Notes: generated by a model not told the origin, from the letters alone. Positions 1 through 7,965 are shown, counted from the stretch's first letter. The stretch is 16,340 bases of DNA from Sphingomonadales bacterium (GCA_025360285.1 JANYCM010000035.1:1-16340), one strand, 5' to 3'. Made by a program: numbers and translations.

Positions 1-711
1 AACCTCGAGCCGCGCACCGGGTATCAGCGCTGCCAGTTCCTGCGATAGCGGCAGCGGCGTGATCGAATCATCGCGGGCGCAGATGACCAGGGTTTCGGCG
101 CGGATGTCGCCAACCCTGTCCCGCAGATCATGCGCCGTCACTGCGTCCATTCGTTCCATTTCGATGTCGATACCAGCAAAGCTGGCCAGCCGCGCCGCAA
201 TGCCGGCCTGCATGACATCGTGGTTGGCCATAGCCCACCACCCCGGATTGCCGAGCAGATTTCCCTGCAACATATAGGCCGCCGGGCCACAGTACTGCAG
301 CACCGCCTTGCGCAGGGCGAACAGTTCGAGGAATGCCGGATGCGGCCCCGCCCAACTGGCCGACAGCATCAGCCGCCCCACCCGTTCAGGCGCATGAACG
401 GAAATGTGCTGGGCGATGGCGCCGCCCAGCGAATGCCCGAGGATGTCGGCACGCACGATGCCCAACCGGTCAAGCAAGGCCAGCGCGTCGGCCGCCATCA
501 CGGCAACAGTCGTGCGGATGTCGGAGGGCAGGCTGTCGCCAACCTTGCGATGATCGAAGGAAATGCAATCGAAACGGTCAGCAAGATGATCCATCGTACC
601 GGTCCAGAAATCGGCGCGCCCGCCCAATCCGACGAGCAACAGCAACGGCGGCCCCGATCCGCGCCGGACGACGTGCAGCTTGGTATCGGCGACGGCCAGC
701 AAATTGCTCAT
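1..711 (-). CDS. alpha/beta hydrolase, C-terminus cut by window edge
   Basis: The reading frame is open from the ATG at 711-709 to the window edge, giving 237 residues without a stop. The fold is alpha/beta hydrolase: an oxyanion-loop-like VGLGG (residues 27-31), the nucleophile elbow GHSLGG (92-97, Ser94), and CARDDSITP (211-219), which carries the acid Asp (probably Asp215). The catalytic His should lie beyond base 1. It resembles 3-oxoadipate enol-lactonase/RutD-like esterases and lactonases, but the substrate is unknown. One oddity is FDHRKVGDS (52-60), where most relatives have a Gly after the Arg (RG.G.S). The start overlaps the methyltransferase stop as ATGA (708-711), so it is probably translated by coupling as the last visible gene of a three-gene operon. 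No signal peptide is visible, so it is probably cytoplasmic. The family call is firm; the reaction is not. Confidence 0.88.
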   Translation of the reverse strand, partial: MSNLLAVADTKLHVVRRGSGPPLLLLVGLGGRADFWTGTMDHLADRFDCISFDHRKVGDSLPSDIRTTVAVMAADALALLDRLGIVRADILGHSLGGAIAQHISVHAPERVGRLMLSASWAGPHPAFLELFALRKAVLQYCGPAAYMLQGNLLGNPGWWAMANHDVMQAGIAARLASFAGIDIEMERMDAVTAHDLRDRVGDIRAETLVICARDDSITPLPLSQELAALIPGARLEV

Positions 712-1787
712 GGCCGGGTGGCCACGATCGATTGCAGGAAGCTGTTGCGGCTGGCGGGGCCATCGCTGACGGCAAAGCCTGCCGCGGCCAGCATGCTGCG
801 AAAATCGGCATGGACGAAATCGGGCGAATAGGGCTCGCAATTGTTGCGGCTGTCATAGTCGATCATGAAGCGGAGGGCGGGCGGCAGATGCTGGCTGGCG
901 CTGGGGAATTCAAAGATCACGAACGTGCCGCCGGGGCGCAGGACGCGATGTACTTCCGCCAGCACCTTGGGGATGATGGCGATCGGCAGTTCGTGGAACA
1001 GGATATAGGCAAAAACGATATCAAAATGGTCGTCATCGAACGGCATGTCCTCGGCGAGGGCCTGGATGAAATTGACCGGAACTTGTTCCTGCACGGCGCG
1101 GGCATGGGCATAGCGCACCATCGGCGCGCCCACATCAAGGCCCCATATTTCGGCATCGGGAAAGCGTGCCTTCAGCTTCAACGTGCCCTGGCCGACCGAA
1201 CAGCCCAGATCGAGCACAGCGGCAACCCTGCCATCGCCCGGCAATGTTGTCAGGCTGGCAAGTTCGGCGTGCAGTTCATCCTGATCATTGCCGCCCTGGT
1301 AAAACACCTTGGTGCCATAGTGATAGACAATGCCGCCCAGCGGATCATCGGTATAGCCGCCGGGCTGAAGATGAATTTCGCGGCGGGCATAATCCGGCAC
1401 CACAAAGCCCGGATCTTCAATCAGCCGGCCGGGGCCGGCGCTGGTCGCCGCCGCAAGATCGGCAAGATGCGCCGCGCCGGTAATGGCAAAACTGGCGCGG
1501 GTGCGACGCCACATCATTTCCTGCTGCGACCGCATGAAGCGCTGCCAGGTCGGCACGATCGGCGCACGGGCAAATTCGGCCTGGATCGCTGGCAGTGGAA
1601 CGGCGTCATCATCGAGCGGCAGGCCGGCGGCTATCATCCGGGCATGACCGGCCGCGGCCATGGCCGGGAACATACGCGTCAACAGCACGTCGCGGAACGA
1701 TTCGAGGAAATCCAGATAGGATTCATCCGCCAGCCGTGTCGGGCGCGGCAGCGCGCCCAATTGACCGCGATTGGTGAGCGCTGGCAT
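708..1787 (-). CDS. class I SAM-dependent methyltransferase
   Basis: This is a 359-residue protein. The C-terminal half is a Rossmann-type SAM methyltransferase domain: motif I VLDLGCSVGQGT (191-202), the acidic end of strand 2 at GLDVG (Asp218), AEDMPFDDDHFDIV (245-258) and the post-motif VLRPGG (282-287). The first 180 or so residues are a helical extension ending in a GGYTDDPL...YHYGTKVFYQGGND stretch (143-168), longer than in minimal UbiE-type enzymes. I chose the ATG at 1787 because AAGGAGAT sits just upstream of it; the frame itself extends back to 1844, and that extension would overlap the preceding gene. It starts 1 nt after the small upstream gene ends and overlaps the hydrolase start (ATGA). 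It probably methylates a small molecule (O- or C-methylation); the acceptor cannot be deduced. Confidence 0.9.
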   Translation of the reverse strand: MPALTNRGQLGALPRPTRLADESYLDFLESFRDVLLTRMFPAMAAAGHARMIAAGLPLDDDAVPLPAIQAEFARAPIVPTWQRFMRSQQEMMWRRTRASFAITGAAHLADLAAATSAGPGRLIEDPGFVVPDYARREIHLQPGGYTDDPLGGIVYHYGTKVFYQGGNDQDELHAELASLTTLPGDGRVAAVLDLGCSVGQGTLKLKARFPDAEIWGLDVGAPMVRYAHARAVQEQVPVNFIQALAEDMPFDDDHFDIVFAYILFHELPIAIIPKVLAEVHRVLRPGGTFVIFEFPSASQHLPPALRFMIDYDSRNNCEPYSPDFVHADFRSMLAAAGFAVSDGPASRNSFLQSIVATRP

Positions 1788-1788
1788 T

Positions 1789-2109
1789 TCAAATCTCCTT
1801 GCTGTCAGGCCGTCGCAGGAAGCTGGCGAGCAACCGGGCCACAAAAACTTCGCGCAGGGCCTTGCGCGCCGCGGTTTCGGCTGGCGGCGGGCGATACGCC
1901 TCGATCAGGGCGGCAGCATCGATGCCCTTGGCCGCCAGCACAGCTTCGAGAACGAATTGGCGATCGCGGATCGTCCAGACCTCCGCCGCCAGTTCCATGA
2001 ACGCGTCGAGCAGATTGTCGGTGACGACATTGTCAAAATAGACCGGGCCGGGGCCATCGATCTCGATGCCGATATCCGGTTGGTGCGGGCGCAATTCAGA
2101 CGTATCCAT
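1789..2109 (-). CDS. small protein of unknown function, first gene of the methyltransferase operon
   Basis: The 106-residue protein belongs to no family I recognise. It begins MDTSELRPHQPDIG, has a short acidic beta-like segment (GIEIDGPGPVYFDN, 14-27), and is otherwise predicted mainly helical (30-100) with a basic C-terminus. There is no signal peptide, membrane segment or Cys. The frame is open further upstream (to 2202, with ATGs at 2139 and 2109). I prefer 2109 because longer versions would fill the divergent promoter region and have an atypical N-terminus, but the ribosome-binding site here is weak (TGGGA), so the start is uncertain. Its stop (1791-1789) lies 1 nt before the methyltransferase ATG, and its last codons contain that gene's strong Shine-Dalgarno. 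Tight linkage argues for a shared process, perhaps a partner subunit of the methyltransferase; that is inference. Confidence 0.68.
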   Translation of the reverse strand: MDTSELRPHQPDIGIEIDGPGPVYFDNVVTDNLLDAFMELAAEVWTIRDRQFVLEAVLAAKGIDAAALIEAYRPPPAETAARKALREVFVARLLASFLRRPDSKEI

Positions 2110-2152
2110 GGTCCCAGACTGGCGGCGTCCATCATGCATGACAATTCGATTT

Positions 2153-2162
2153 ATTGGCCAAT
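2153..2162. promoter_or_regulatory. perfect palindrome ATTGGCCAAT in the divergent intergenic region
   Basis: A perfect 10-bp palindrome lies roughly midway between the LysR gene start (2220) and the chosen start of the minus-strand operon (2109). A second, 8-bp palindrome CATGCATG is at 2133-2140. LysR-type regulators commonly bind between their own gene and a divergent target, so this is the natural place for an operator. I could not assign a clear T-N11-A box or a convincing -35/-10 pair on either strand. Confidence 0.3.
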
Positions 2163-2219
2163 GGCATAGATACGGCGCATGGCAGTTGCCGATCGGGCCC
2201 AATGTTGTAGTCTGGCAGG

Positions 2220-3146
2220 ATGGAACTTCGCCACCTTCGCCACTTTGCCGCCGTCGTTGACGCCGGCAATCTGTCCAAGGCGGCGGAACGTGTGTTCATC
2301 AGCCAGCCGGCCCTGACCCGCAGCATCAAGAACCTTGAAGACATCGTCGGCGCCGTGCTGCTGGAACGGCGCCCACGGGGCATGGTGCCGACGCCGGCAG
2401 GCGACGCGCTCTATCGTTATGCCCGGCTGATGCTCAACGAAGCCGCCCGTGCCAGGGCGGAAGTGAAGGCCGTGCAGGCCGGCGCCAGGGGCGAGCTGGC
2501 CATCGGCATGGCCGCGATGTTTTCAGATCATATCGTCGACCGCGCCGTCGCCGCAGTGTGTGGCGCCGGCCGGGATGTGGCGCTAACGGTTACGCAAGGC
2601 TTCCTCGAAGAATTGGTCGAAGCCTTGCGAGATGGCCGACTTGATATAATATTTTCTAATCTTTCCAATATGATGTTGCCAAATGACGTGGTTGTAGAAC
2701 CTATTATGGACATCAGCGCCTATGTCTATGCCGGCGCGGCACATCCCCTCGCCGGCGCGGCCGGGATAGACAAGGCGCTGCTGCTCGGCCAGCGCTGGGC
2801 GGTTGTCGATCAGCCGCACATGCGCGATTTTCTCGATCATTATTTTTCGGCTGATGGCCTGGCCACGCCGGAATTCGTGGTCCGCACCAATTCGCTCAAT
2901 CTGATTCATTCGCTTGTCGTCAATGGCGGTTTCATCGGCATCCTGCCCGAACATGTCATGCAGCGGCGCACGCTGCGCGGCGCTGTGGTGCGGATCGACG
3001 CACCGGGCTGCCCGGTGATGCGCAAGGCAGGGTTGATCACGCGCAAGTCGATGCCGAATCGACCGGTCGTCAACATGTTTGTTGCCGAATTGCGTGCTGC
3101 CTGTGCCGCCGATGCATATGGCGCATGGCAAACTGCCGATCTTTGA
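2220..3146 (+). CDS. LysR-family transcriptional regulator
   Basis: The protein has 308 residues, the usual length for LysR-type regulators. The N-terminal winged helix-turn-helix is clear: MELRHLRHFAAVVD, then NLSKAAERVFISQPALTRSI (17-36) and LLERRPRGMVPTPAG (47-61). A linker helix (about 65-88) leads into a periplasmic-binding-protein-like effector domain (about 90-300). It is divergently transcribed from the small-protein/methyltransferase/hydrolase operon and lies 71 bp upstream of the PhyH-like gene on the same strand, so both operons are plausible targets. The co-inducer is unknown. A short AGGA precedes the ATG. One oddity is an AT-rich patch at 2641-2700 (18 G/C of 60), with codons such as ATA that are rare in its neighbours, coding for part of the effector domain (residues 141-160). 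Confidence 0.93.
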   Translation: MELRHLRHFAAVVDAGNLSKAAERVFISQPALTRSIKNLEDIVGAVLLERRPRGMVPTPAGDALYRYARLMLNEAARARAEVKAVQAGARGELAIGMAAMFSDHIVDRAVAAVCGAGRDVALTVTQGFLEELVEALRDGRLDIIFSNLSNMMLPNDVVVEPIMDISAYVYAGAAHPLAGAAGIDKALLLGQRWAVVDQPHMRDFLDHYFSADGLATPEFVVRTNSLNLIHSLVVNGGFIGILPEHVMQRRTLRGAVVRIDAPGCPVMRKAGLITRKSMPNRPVVNMFVAELRAACAADAYGAWQTADL

Positions 3147-3162
3147 TTTGAATTTATATATT
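3133..3162 (+). promoter_or_regulatory. candidate sigma70-like promoter before the PhyH-like gene
   Basis: The end of the LysR gene and the following spacer form a conspicuous AT-rich island. TATATT at 3157-3162 could be a -10 element; a weak -35-like CTGCCG lies at 3133-3138, with an 18-bp spacer. It would give a leader of about 50 nt before the ATG at 3218. The -35 is poor, so this is a suggestion only. Confidence 0.28.
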
Positions 3163-3217
3163 GATGTGCCGATACCGTGGCCGGTCGCATGGTGCGACGC
3201 CAATGGACAGGTATTTC

Positions 3218-4159
3218 ATGCCCTTCAATACGCACCCGCTGCGCCCGGTCAGCGATGACGATGCCGCAACCTATGCGCGCGACGGCGTGGTCTGCCTGCG
3301 CAATGTCTTTGATCCTGCATGGCTGCATTCCATGGAGGGGCCGGCCCGCGAACTGTTGATCGACAAGAAGGATTTCGGCCTTTTGCCCAATAATCCCGGC
3401 CGCTACATGGCGCGTAAAATCCCCGAATTCCGGCGATTTGTCTTTGAAAGCCCGATCGGTGAAGCCGCCGCCAGGGCGCTGCGATCGACCAGCGCACGAT
3501 TTTTCTTCGACGAGATTTTTGCCAAGAAGCCGCAATCGACCGAAAAGACGATCTGGCACAATGACCGCATGGGCTGGCCGGTGACACCCGAAACCACGAT
3601 GGTGCCGTCGCTGTGGGTGCCGCTGACGCCGATCTGCAAGGCCAACAGCCTTGAGGTGATCGCCGGCACCCATGACAATGACGACAAATATTGGTTGTTC
3701 AGCCCCAACGCCCGCAAGATGATCCGCCCTGATGACCGCCTGCCCCACCCCGACGGCGAGGCGATGCGAGCCGATCCCGCCTATGCTGGTCGGTTCCTCA
3801 CCTGGGACATGGCGGTGGGCGACATGCTCGTCGTCCATCCCCGCGCCCTGCACTATTCTCATGGCAATCCGACCGACGATTGGCGGATTGCCCTGTCGGT
3901 ACGGGTGTTCGGGGACGATGTGCGGTGGTCGCCGCGGCCGGATTGCCTCAATATCGCCGGTGTCAGCTTTGACGAGATGATCGAGGGCGAAGCGCCCGGT
4001 GGCGACCTGTTCCCGCTGCTCTGGTGCACCGACGGCCGGCGCGATGACGACAGCCACTATCCGCGCGGCTTTGCCACCAGTTGGGCGGCGCAGCGCCGCG
4101 ACGACGTCAATGAATATGCAAGTTTCCAGGCGCTGCACGCGACCGAAACGCTTGCCTGA
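3218..4159 (+). CDS. phytanoyl-CoA dioxygenase (PhyH)-family Fe(II)/2-oxoglutarate oxygenase
   Basis: This 313-residue protein looks like a PhyH-superfamily oxygenase, which uses Fe(II), O2 and 2-oxoglutarate to hydroxylate a substrate. The first two iron ligands fit IWHNDRMGWP (His114, Asp116). The distal His fits HPRALHYSHGN (His212), with Arg223 11 residues later in WRIALSVR as the 2-oxoglutarate carboxylate anchor. That spacing matches what I recall for human PAHX (His264/Arg275). The frame is open from 3161; I chose the ATG at 3218 because GGACAGG lies at a suitable distance upstream, whereas the ATG at 3203 has no ribosome-binding site. The GMC gene follows after 3 nt, so an alcohol made by this enzyme might be the GMC substrate (inference). 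It is probably cytoplasmic. Substrate specificity is not readable: the family includes acyl-CoA, ectoine and natural-product hydroxylases. Confidence 0.85.
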   Translation: MPFNTHPLRPVSDDDAATYARDGVVCLRNVFDPAWLHSMEGPARELLIDKKDFGLLPNNPGRYMARKIPEFRRFVFESPIGEAAARALRSTSARFFFDEIFAKKPQSTEKTIWHNDRMGWPVTPETTMVPSLWVPLTPICKANSLEVIAGTHDNDDKYWLFSPNARKMIRPDDRLPHPDGEAMRADPAYAGRFLTWDMAVGDMLVVHPRALHYSHGNPTDDWRIALSVRVFGDDVRWSPRPDCLNIAGVSFDEMIEGEAPGGDLFPLLWCTDGRRDDDSHYPRGFATSWAAQRRDDVNEYASFQALHATETLA

Positions 4160-4162
4160 TCG

Positions 4163-5746
4163 ATGACCGACAGTTTCGACGTCATTATCGTCGGGGCCGG
4201 TTCGGCGGGCTGCGCCCTGGCGGCGCGGTTGAGCGAGGACCCACGCCGCCGGGTGCTGTTGCTGGAAGCCGGCGGCACTGATCGCGATCCGGCAATCCAC
4301 ATCCCCGCCGGTATTGTCCGACTGATCGGCAATCCCAAGGTCGATTGGGCACATCTTGCCCAGCCAGATGCGTCGCGCGGTGGCAAGATCGATCTGTGGC
4401 CAGCGGGCAAGGTGCTGGGCGGGTCGTCATCGATCAACGGCATGTTGTTCGTCCGCGGTGCCCGGGCTGATTTCGATGGCTGGGCGGCAGCGGGCAACCG
4501 CGGGTGGGGGTTTGCCGATGTACTGCCCTATTTCCGCCGGATGGAAAACAGCCCGGTCGGCGGTCAATGGCGCGGCGCCCTGGGCCCGCTCGATGTTGGT
4601 CCGCTGCGCTCGACGCACCCGCTGGGCGCGGCCTTTGTTGACGCCGCCGTCGCCGCCGGCCTTGCCGCCAATCCCGACTATAATGGCGAAATCCAGGAAG
4701 GCGCGTCGGCGCCCCAGGTCACGCAGCGCCGCGGTGCCCGCTGGAGCGCAGCGCGAGCCTATCTCGGCGCGGCCGGCAAGCGGGCCAATCTGGCAATCAT
4801 CACCAACGCCGAGGTCCAGCGCGTGGTCATCACCGAAGGACGGGTGACGGGCATCGTCTATCGGCGCGGCGCCGCTGAAATCCTGGCCCGAGGCGGACAG
4901 GTCGTGCTGAGTGCCGGGGCGCTGGCAACACCCAAGCTGCTGATGCTGTCGGGGGTCGGCCCCGGCGACGAACTGGCGCGGCATGGCATTCCGCTGTTGC
5001 AGGAGTCGCCAGGCGTCGGGCGCAATCTGGGCGAACATCCCAACGCCAATATGAGTTGGGACGTCAGCCAGCATACTTACAACATGGATGCCCGCGGCCC
5101 GCGCATGGCACTGGCACTGCTGCGCTGGGCGATAAACCGGCGCGGACCGGCAACCAGTCCCTATCCTCATGCCGTCGCGTTTTTCCGGTCATCGCCTGAT
5201 GTGGTTTCGCCCGATATCCAATTGATGTTCGGCCCCTTTGCCTTTGCCTTTTCGCCTGATGGCGTTGTGCCTTATCGCCAGCCGGCGGTGACGGTGGTAG
5301 CCGCTCTCAACTATCCGCGGGCGCGCGGCCGGCTAACCTTGCGATCGTCCGATCCGCGTGATCGCCCGGTGATCGATCACCAGTTACTAGGCGATCCGCA
5401 CGACATTGAACGCCTGATCCGCGCGTGCCGGTTCGTGCGGACGATTATGGCGCAGCCACCGATTCGCAGCGGGATGACGGGTGAACGCCTGCCGGGCCTT
5501 GCCTGCGAAAGCGATGCGGATTGGGAAGCCCATCTGCGGGCGACGACCTTCCTTGGCTATCACCCGGTTGGCACCTGCGCGATGGGGCCGGAAGGCGTTG
5601 TCGATGATCGTTTGCGGGTGCGCGGCGTGGCCGGGCTACGCGTCGCCGATGCCTCGATCATTCCGGCGCCGATTTCGGGCAACACCAATGCGGCGGCCAT
5701 CATGATCGGGGAAAAAGCGGCCGATCTGATCGCAGCAGACGCTTAG
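4163..5746 (+). CDS. GMC-family FAD-dependent alcohol dehydrogenase/oxidase
   Basis: The 527-residue length is typical of bacterial choline-dehydrogenase-like GMC enzymes. The N-terminal FAD-binding fold shows IIVGAGSAG (8-16) with Glu35 at the end of strand 2 (LLLEAGG). GKVLGGSSSINGMLFVRG (82-99) matches GMC signature 1 and GALATPKLLMLSGVG (252-266) signature 2. The C-terminal catalytic pair is His467 (GYHPVGTCAMG) and Asn507 (ISGNTNAA). No signal peptide is seen. It oxidises a primary or secondary alcohol to a carbonyl; relatives act on choline, polyethylene glycol, long-chain and terpenoid alcohols, so the substrate stays open. It begins 3 nt after the PhyH-like gene with no Shine-Dalgarno of its own, implying cotranscription and reinitiation. 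It converges on the ICL-family gene with 21 bp between stops. Confidence 0.93.
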   Translation: MTDSFDVIIVGAGSAGCALAARLSEDPRRRVLLLEAGGTDRDPAIHIPAGIVRLIGNPKVDWAHLAQPDASRGGKIDLWPAGKVLGGSSSINGMLFVRGARADFDGWAAAGNRGWGFADVLPYFRRMENSPVGGQWRGALGPLDVGPLRSTHPLGAAFVDAAVAAGLAANPDYNGEIQEGASAPQVTQRRGARWSAARAYLGAAGKRANLAIITNAEVQRVVITEGRVTGIVYRRGAAEILARGGQVVLSAGALATPKLLMLSGVGPGDELARHGIPLLQESPGVGRNLGEHPNANMSWDVSQHTYNMDARGPRMALALLRWAINRRGPATSPYPHAVAFFRSSPDVVSPDIQLMFGPFAFAFSPDGVVPYRQPAVTVVAALNYPRARGRLTLRSSDPRDRPVIDHQLLGDPHDIERLIRACRFVRTIMAQPPIRSGMTGERLPGLACESDADWEAHLRATTFLGYHPVGTCAMGPEGVVDDRLRVRGVAGLRVADASIIPAPISGNTNAAAIMIGEKAADLIAADA

Positions 5747-5767
5747 CGCATGTTGCCGCTTGCAACC

Positions 5768-6622
5768 CTAACCCCAGCGCTTGGCAGCTTCGGCCAATGC
5801 CGGCGCACCCACCAGCCGGGCCATGTCGGGCGCCAGCAGCATCTGGTCCCGCACGGCAAGGGTCGATCCGGTGGCGTGAATGTGCGCCAGCATGTCGGCC
5901 ATGGCGCGCGCCGATGTCTGCACCATGGCGCCGGCGAGCAGCGCCACGCGAAAGCCAAAGCGTGCCAGATCATGGGCACTGCGAAATGGCGACGGGCCGC
6001 CTTCGAGCAGATTATGGATCAGCGGCACCCGCGCCGCGAAGGCTGCTGACAGGGTAGCGGCGTCTTCGGCATTCGACAGGCCTTCGGCGAGCAAAAGGTC
6101 GCAGCCGGCATCAACATAAGCGTGGCAACGATCCATGGTTTCGGCAAAACTGATTGAAGGCTGGGCATCGGATCGCGCCGAAATCAGCAAGGATTCAGAG
6201 CTGCGCGCGTCCTGCGCTGCCCTGATCCGGCCGACCATTTCGGCAATCGGTACCAGTGGCCGCGATTGCAGCGCGTGCATCGGCTTTAGCGCGACCTGGT
6301 CTTCGATCTGCACAGCCGCAGCACCGGCGCGTTCCAGCAATCGGATCGTGCGCTGCAGGTTGACGGCGTTGCCATAGCCACTGTCGCCATCGACGAGCAC
6401 CGGAATGTCCACACGATCGGCAATGCGGGCGCAGGCGTCGGCAAGCTCGGTCACCGCAACCAGACCGGCGTCGGGCCGGCCAAGCCGAGCATAGGACAAG
6501 GATGCTCCCGACAGGAACACCGCCGGGAAACCCGCCTGTTCGGCAAGCAAGGCCGAAAGCCCGTCGAAAACGCCGGGCACCATCAGGACATCGAGCGATT
6601 CAAGCTGAGGTTTCAAGATCAT
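5768..6622 (-). CDS. isocitrate lyase/PEP mutase superfamily enzyme, lyase Cys missing
   Basis: This 284-residue protein is a PEP mutase/isocitrate lyase superfamily member. Typical features are FLSGASLS (36-43), GRPDAGLVAVTE (48-59), the metal-binding VDGDSGYGN (77-85) and VQIEDQ (104-109). Relatives cleave or rearrange alpha-hydroxy- or oxo-dicarboxylates (methylisocitrate, dimethylmalate, oxaloacetate, phosphonopyruvate). Lyases of the family carry a K-K/R-C-G-H loop whose Cys is the catalytic acid; here the position reads KPMHA (113-117), without the Cys. Isocitrate or methylisocitrate lyase activity is therefore unlikely; a hydrolase, mutase, decarboxylase or new reaction is possible. 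The start at 6622 overlaps the MFS stop (ATGA, 6619-6622), which excludes the longer open frame to 6781. It is coupled to the transporter, so it probably acts on the imported compound or a product of it (inference). Confidence 0.86.
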   Translation of the reverse strand: MILKPQLESLDVLMVPGVFDGLSALLAEQAGFPAVFLSGASLSYARLGRPDAGLVAVTELADACARIADRVDIPVLVDGDSGYGNAVNLQRTIRLLERAGAAAVQIEDQVALKPMHALQSRPLVPIAEMVGRIRAAQDARSSESLLISARSDAQPSISFAETMDRCHAYVDAGCDLLLAEGLSNAEDAATLSAAFAARVPLIHNLLEGGPSPFRSAHDLARFGFRVALLAGAMVQTSARAMADMLAHIHATGSTLAVRDQMLLAPDMARLVGAPALAEAAKRWG

Positions 6623-7962
6623 GGGATCGCCTGCCCGGATTTCTGAATTCGCATCGCGCGCGCGCCCAGCCCGACGATGGCGGCGCCTGTCAGAATGACG
6701 CCCGTGCCAACAATGGCGATTGAAAAACGGATCGCCAGCGGATCGTGCAATACGCCATCGGTGAAGGCGGCGACCATCCATGGCCCCAGGCCGGCGCCGA
6801 ACAGATTGCCGAACAACAGATAGACAGCCATCAACTGTGCCCGCATCCGGTTGGGCGCCAGCACCGGGATCGCGGCCGGCCCGGCACCAAAGGGCATGGC
6901 ACCAAAGAACAGTACGGGCGCCAACAGCACCAAGGCAAGGATCGGTGACCCGACCAGCGGAAAGACCAGAATGAACGGTGCCGCGATCAACGCTGCCGCC
7001 ATCGAAACTTGCAGATTGGCATCAATCCGGCCATGTCCGATCATCCTGTCGGCAAGCCATCCACCGGAGATGACGCCCAGAGTGCTGAGAACGCCGACCA
7101 TGACGCCAAAGATCGGGCCGATCTGGGCCGGCGTCCACCCAAAGGTGCGAATGAAGAATGTTGGCGTCCAGACGTTGAGCCCGAACTGACCGGCCGCCAG
7201 AATCGGCAGGCCGAGAAACACCGGGATCAACAGCCGGGAATGGGTGCTGATAAACGCGATGACGTCGGCAATGGGGGCGGTGCCCTGGCCAGCCTCGACG
7301 CCAGCCAAAGCGAGGCCGCTGCTGCGCGGCGGTTCACGCAACGCCAGAATGGCGAATGAAAAGAGGATGCCGGGCAGTCCGGCGACAATGAAGACGATCT
7401 GCCAGTCCTGCGGCCGACCGATCAACGGAAATTGCGCCGCCGGATGGGCAGACAACCACGCGATGATGGCGCCGATGGCCACCAGCGCCAGCCCCGACCC
7501 GGCGAAGCTTGAACCGACAAACAGCCCCATGGCACGGCCGACCTTGTGCGGCGGGAAATAATCACCGATTAATGACGATCCGGCCGGCGTCAGCGTGGCC
7601 TCGCCGATGCCAACGCACAGCCGCGTTGCGAACAACGCGCCGAACGACAGGGTAAATCCGCCGGCGATTGTCGAAAGCGCAAAAAAGAACGCGCCGGCGG
7701 CTATGATGTTGCGGCGATTGCCGCTGTCGGCCAGGCGCCCCAAAGGCACCGCCAGCAGGCCATAGAAAATTGCCACGGCAAAGCCCTGCAACAGGCTGAT
7801 CTGGGTGTCCGATATCGCCAGGCTGGTCTTGATCGGTTCGACCAACAGGATCAACACCTGCCGATCGAGCATCGAGATCATGCCACCGGCGCACAACATG
7901 GCAACCACGCCCCAAGCATAGGTGTTGCTGCGAAAATCGAAACGGTCAGGATGAGACTGCAT
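6619..7962 (-). CDS. MFS transporter, Spinster-like
   Basis: The 447-residue protein has the length and hydrophobic pattern of a 12-helix major facilitator. SMLDRQVLILLVEPIKTSL (30-48) followed by SDTQISLLQGFA (51-62) and the loop 2-3 motif GRLADSGNRR (75-84) are typical of the Spinster-like MFS branch, which is common in sphingomonads; GEATLTPAGSSLIGDYFP (120-137) agrees. It probably moves an organic anion or lipid-like substrate across the inner membrane; direction and substrate are unknown. I chose the ATG at 7962 because the protein then begins MQSHPDRF shortly before helix 1. The frame extends to 8088, but that segment is hydrophilic and covers the divergent promoter region. No Shine-Dalgarno is present; a perfect inverted repeat lies just upstream of the ATG. 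The downstream ICL-family gene overlaps its stop. Confidence 0.9.
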   Translation of the reverse strand: MQSHPDRFDFRSNTYAWGVVAMLCAGGMISMLDRQVLILLVEPIKTSLAISDTQISLLQGFAVAIFYGLLAVPLGRLADSGNRRNIIAAGAFFFALSTIAGGFTLSFGALFATRLCVGIGEATLTPAGSSLIGDYFPPHKVGRAMGLFVGSSFAGSGLALVAIGAIIAWLSAHPAAQFPLIGRPQDWQIVFIVAGLPGILFSFAILALREPPRSSGLALAGVEAGQGTAPIADVIAFISTHSRLLIPVFLGLPILAAGQFGLNVWTPTFFIRTFGWTPAQIGPIFGVMVGVLSTLGVISGGWLADRMIGHGRIDANLQVSMAAALIAAPFILVFPLVGSPILALVLLAPVLFFGAMPFGAGPAAIPVLAPNRMRAQLMAVYLLFGNLFGAGLGPWMVAAFTDGVLHDPLAIRFSIAIVGTGVILTGAAIVGLGARAMRIQKSGQAIP

Positions 7963-7965
7963 GAA

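Noticed and set aside
333..2000. A long plus-strand open frame (555 codons) opposite the methyltransferase and hydrolase.
   Set aside because: Its product is a low-complexity Arg/Gln/His/Ala-rich sequence without motifs, while the minus strand carries clear methyltransferase and hydrolase motifs with ribosome-binding sites and tight junctions. Long antisense frames are expected in GC-rich genomes.
2156..2163. GGCCAATG shared by the LysR divergent region and the spacer at 10931-10938, considered as a common operator.
   Set aside because: GGCCAAT also occurs inside genes (for example near 14611), and the flanking bases of the two sites do not match well, so it is probably chance.
2645..2650. 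Perfect TATAAT inside the LysR gene as an internal promoter.
   Set aside because: No -35 element is found at 16-18 bp upstream; it lies in an AT-rich coding patch where such a hexamer arises easily.
2906..4354. A 482-codon minus-strand open frame opposite the LysR, PhyH-like and GMC genes.
   Set aside because: It crosses three well-supported plus-strand genes and a promoter region, and has no recognisable domain; it is a shadow of codon bias.
5752..5766. GTTGC-CGCTT-GCAAC inverted repeat between the convergent GMC and ICL-family genes, considered as a bidirectional terminator.
   Set aside because: The stem is only 5 bp and there is no T-run on either strand, so it does not meet the pattern of an intrinsic terminator.
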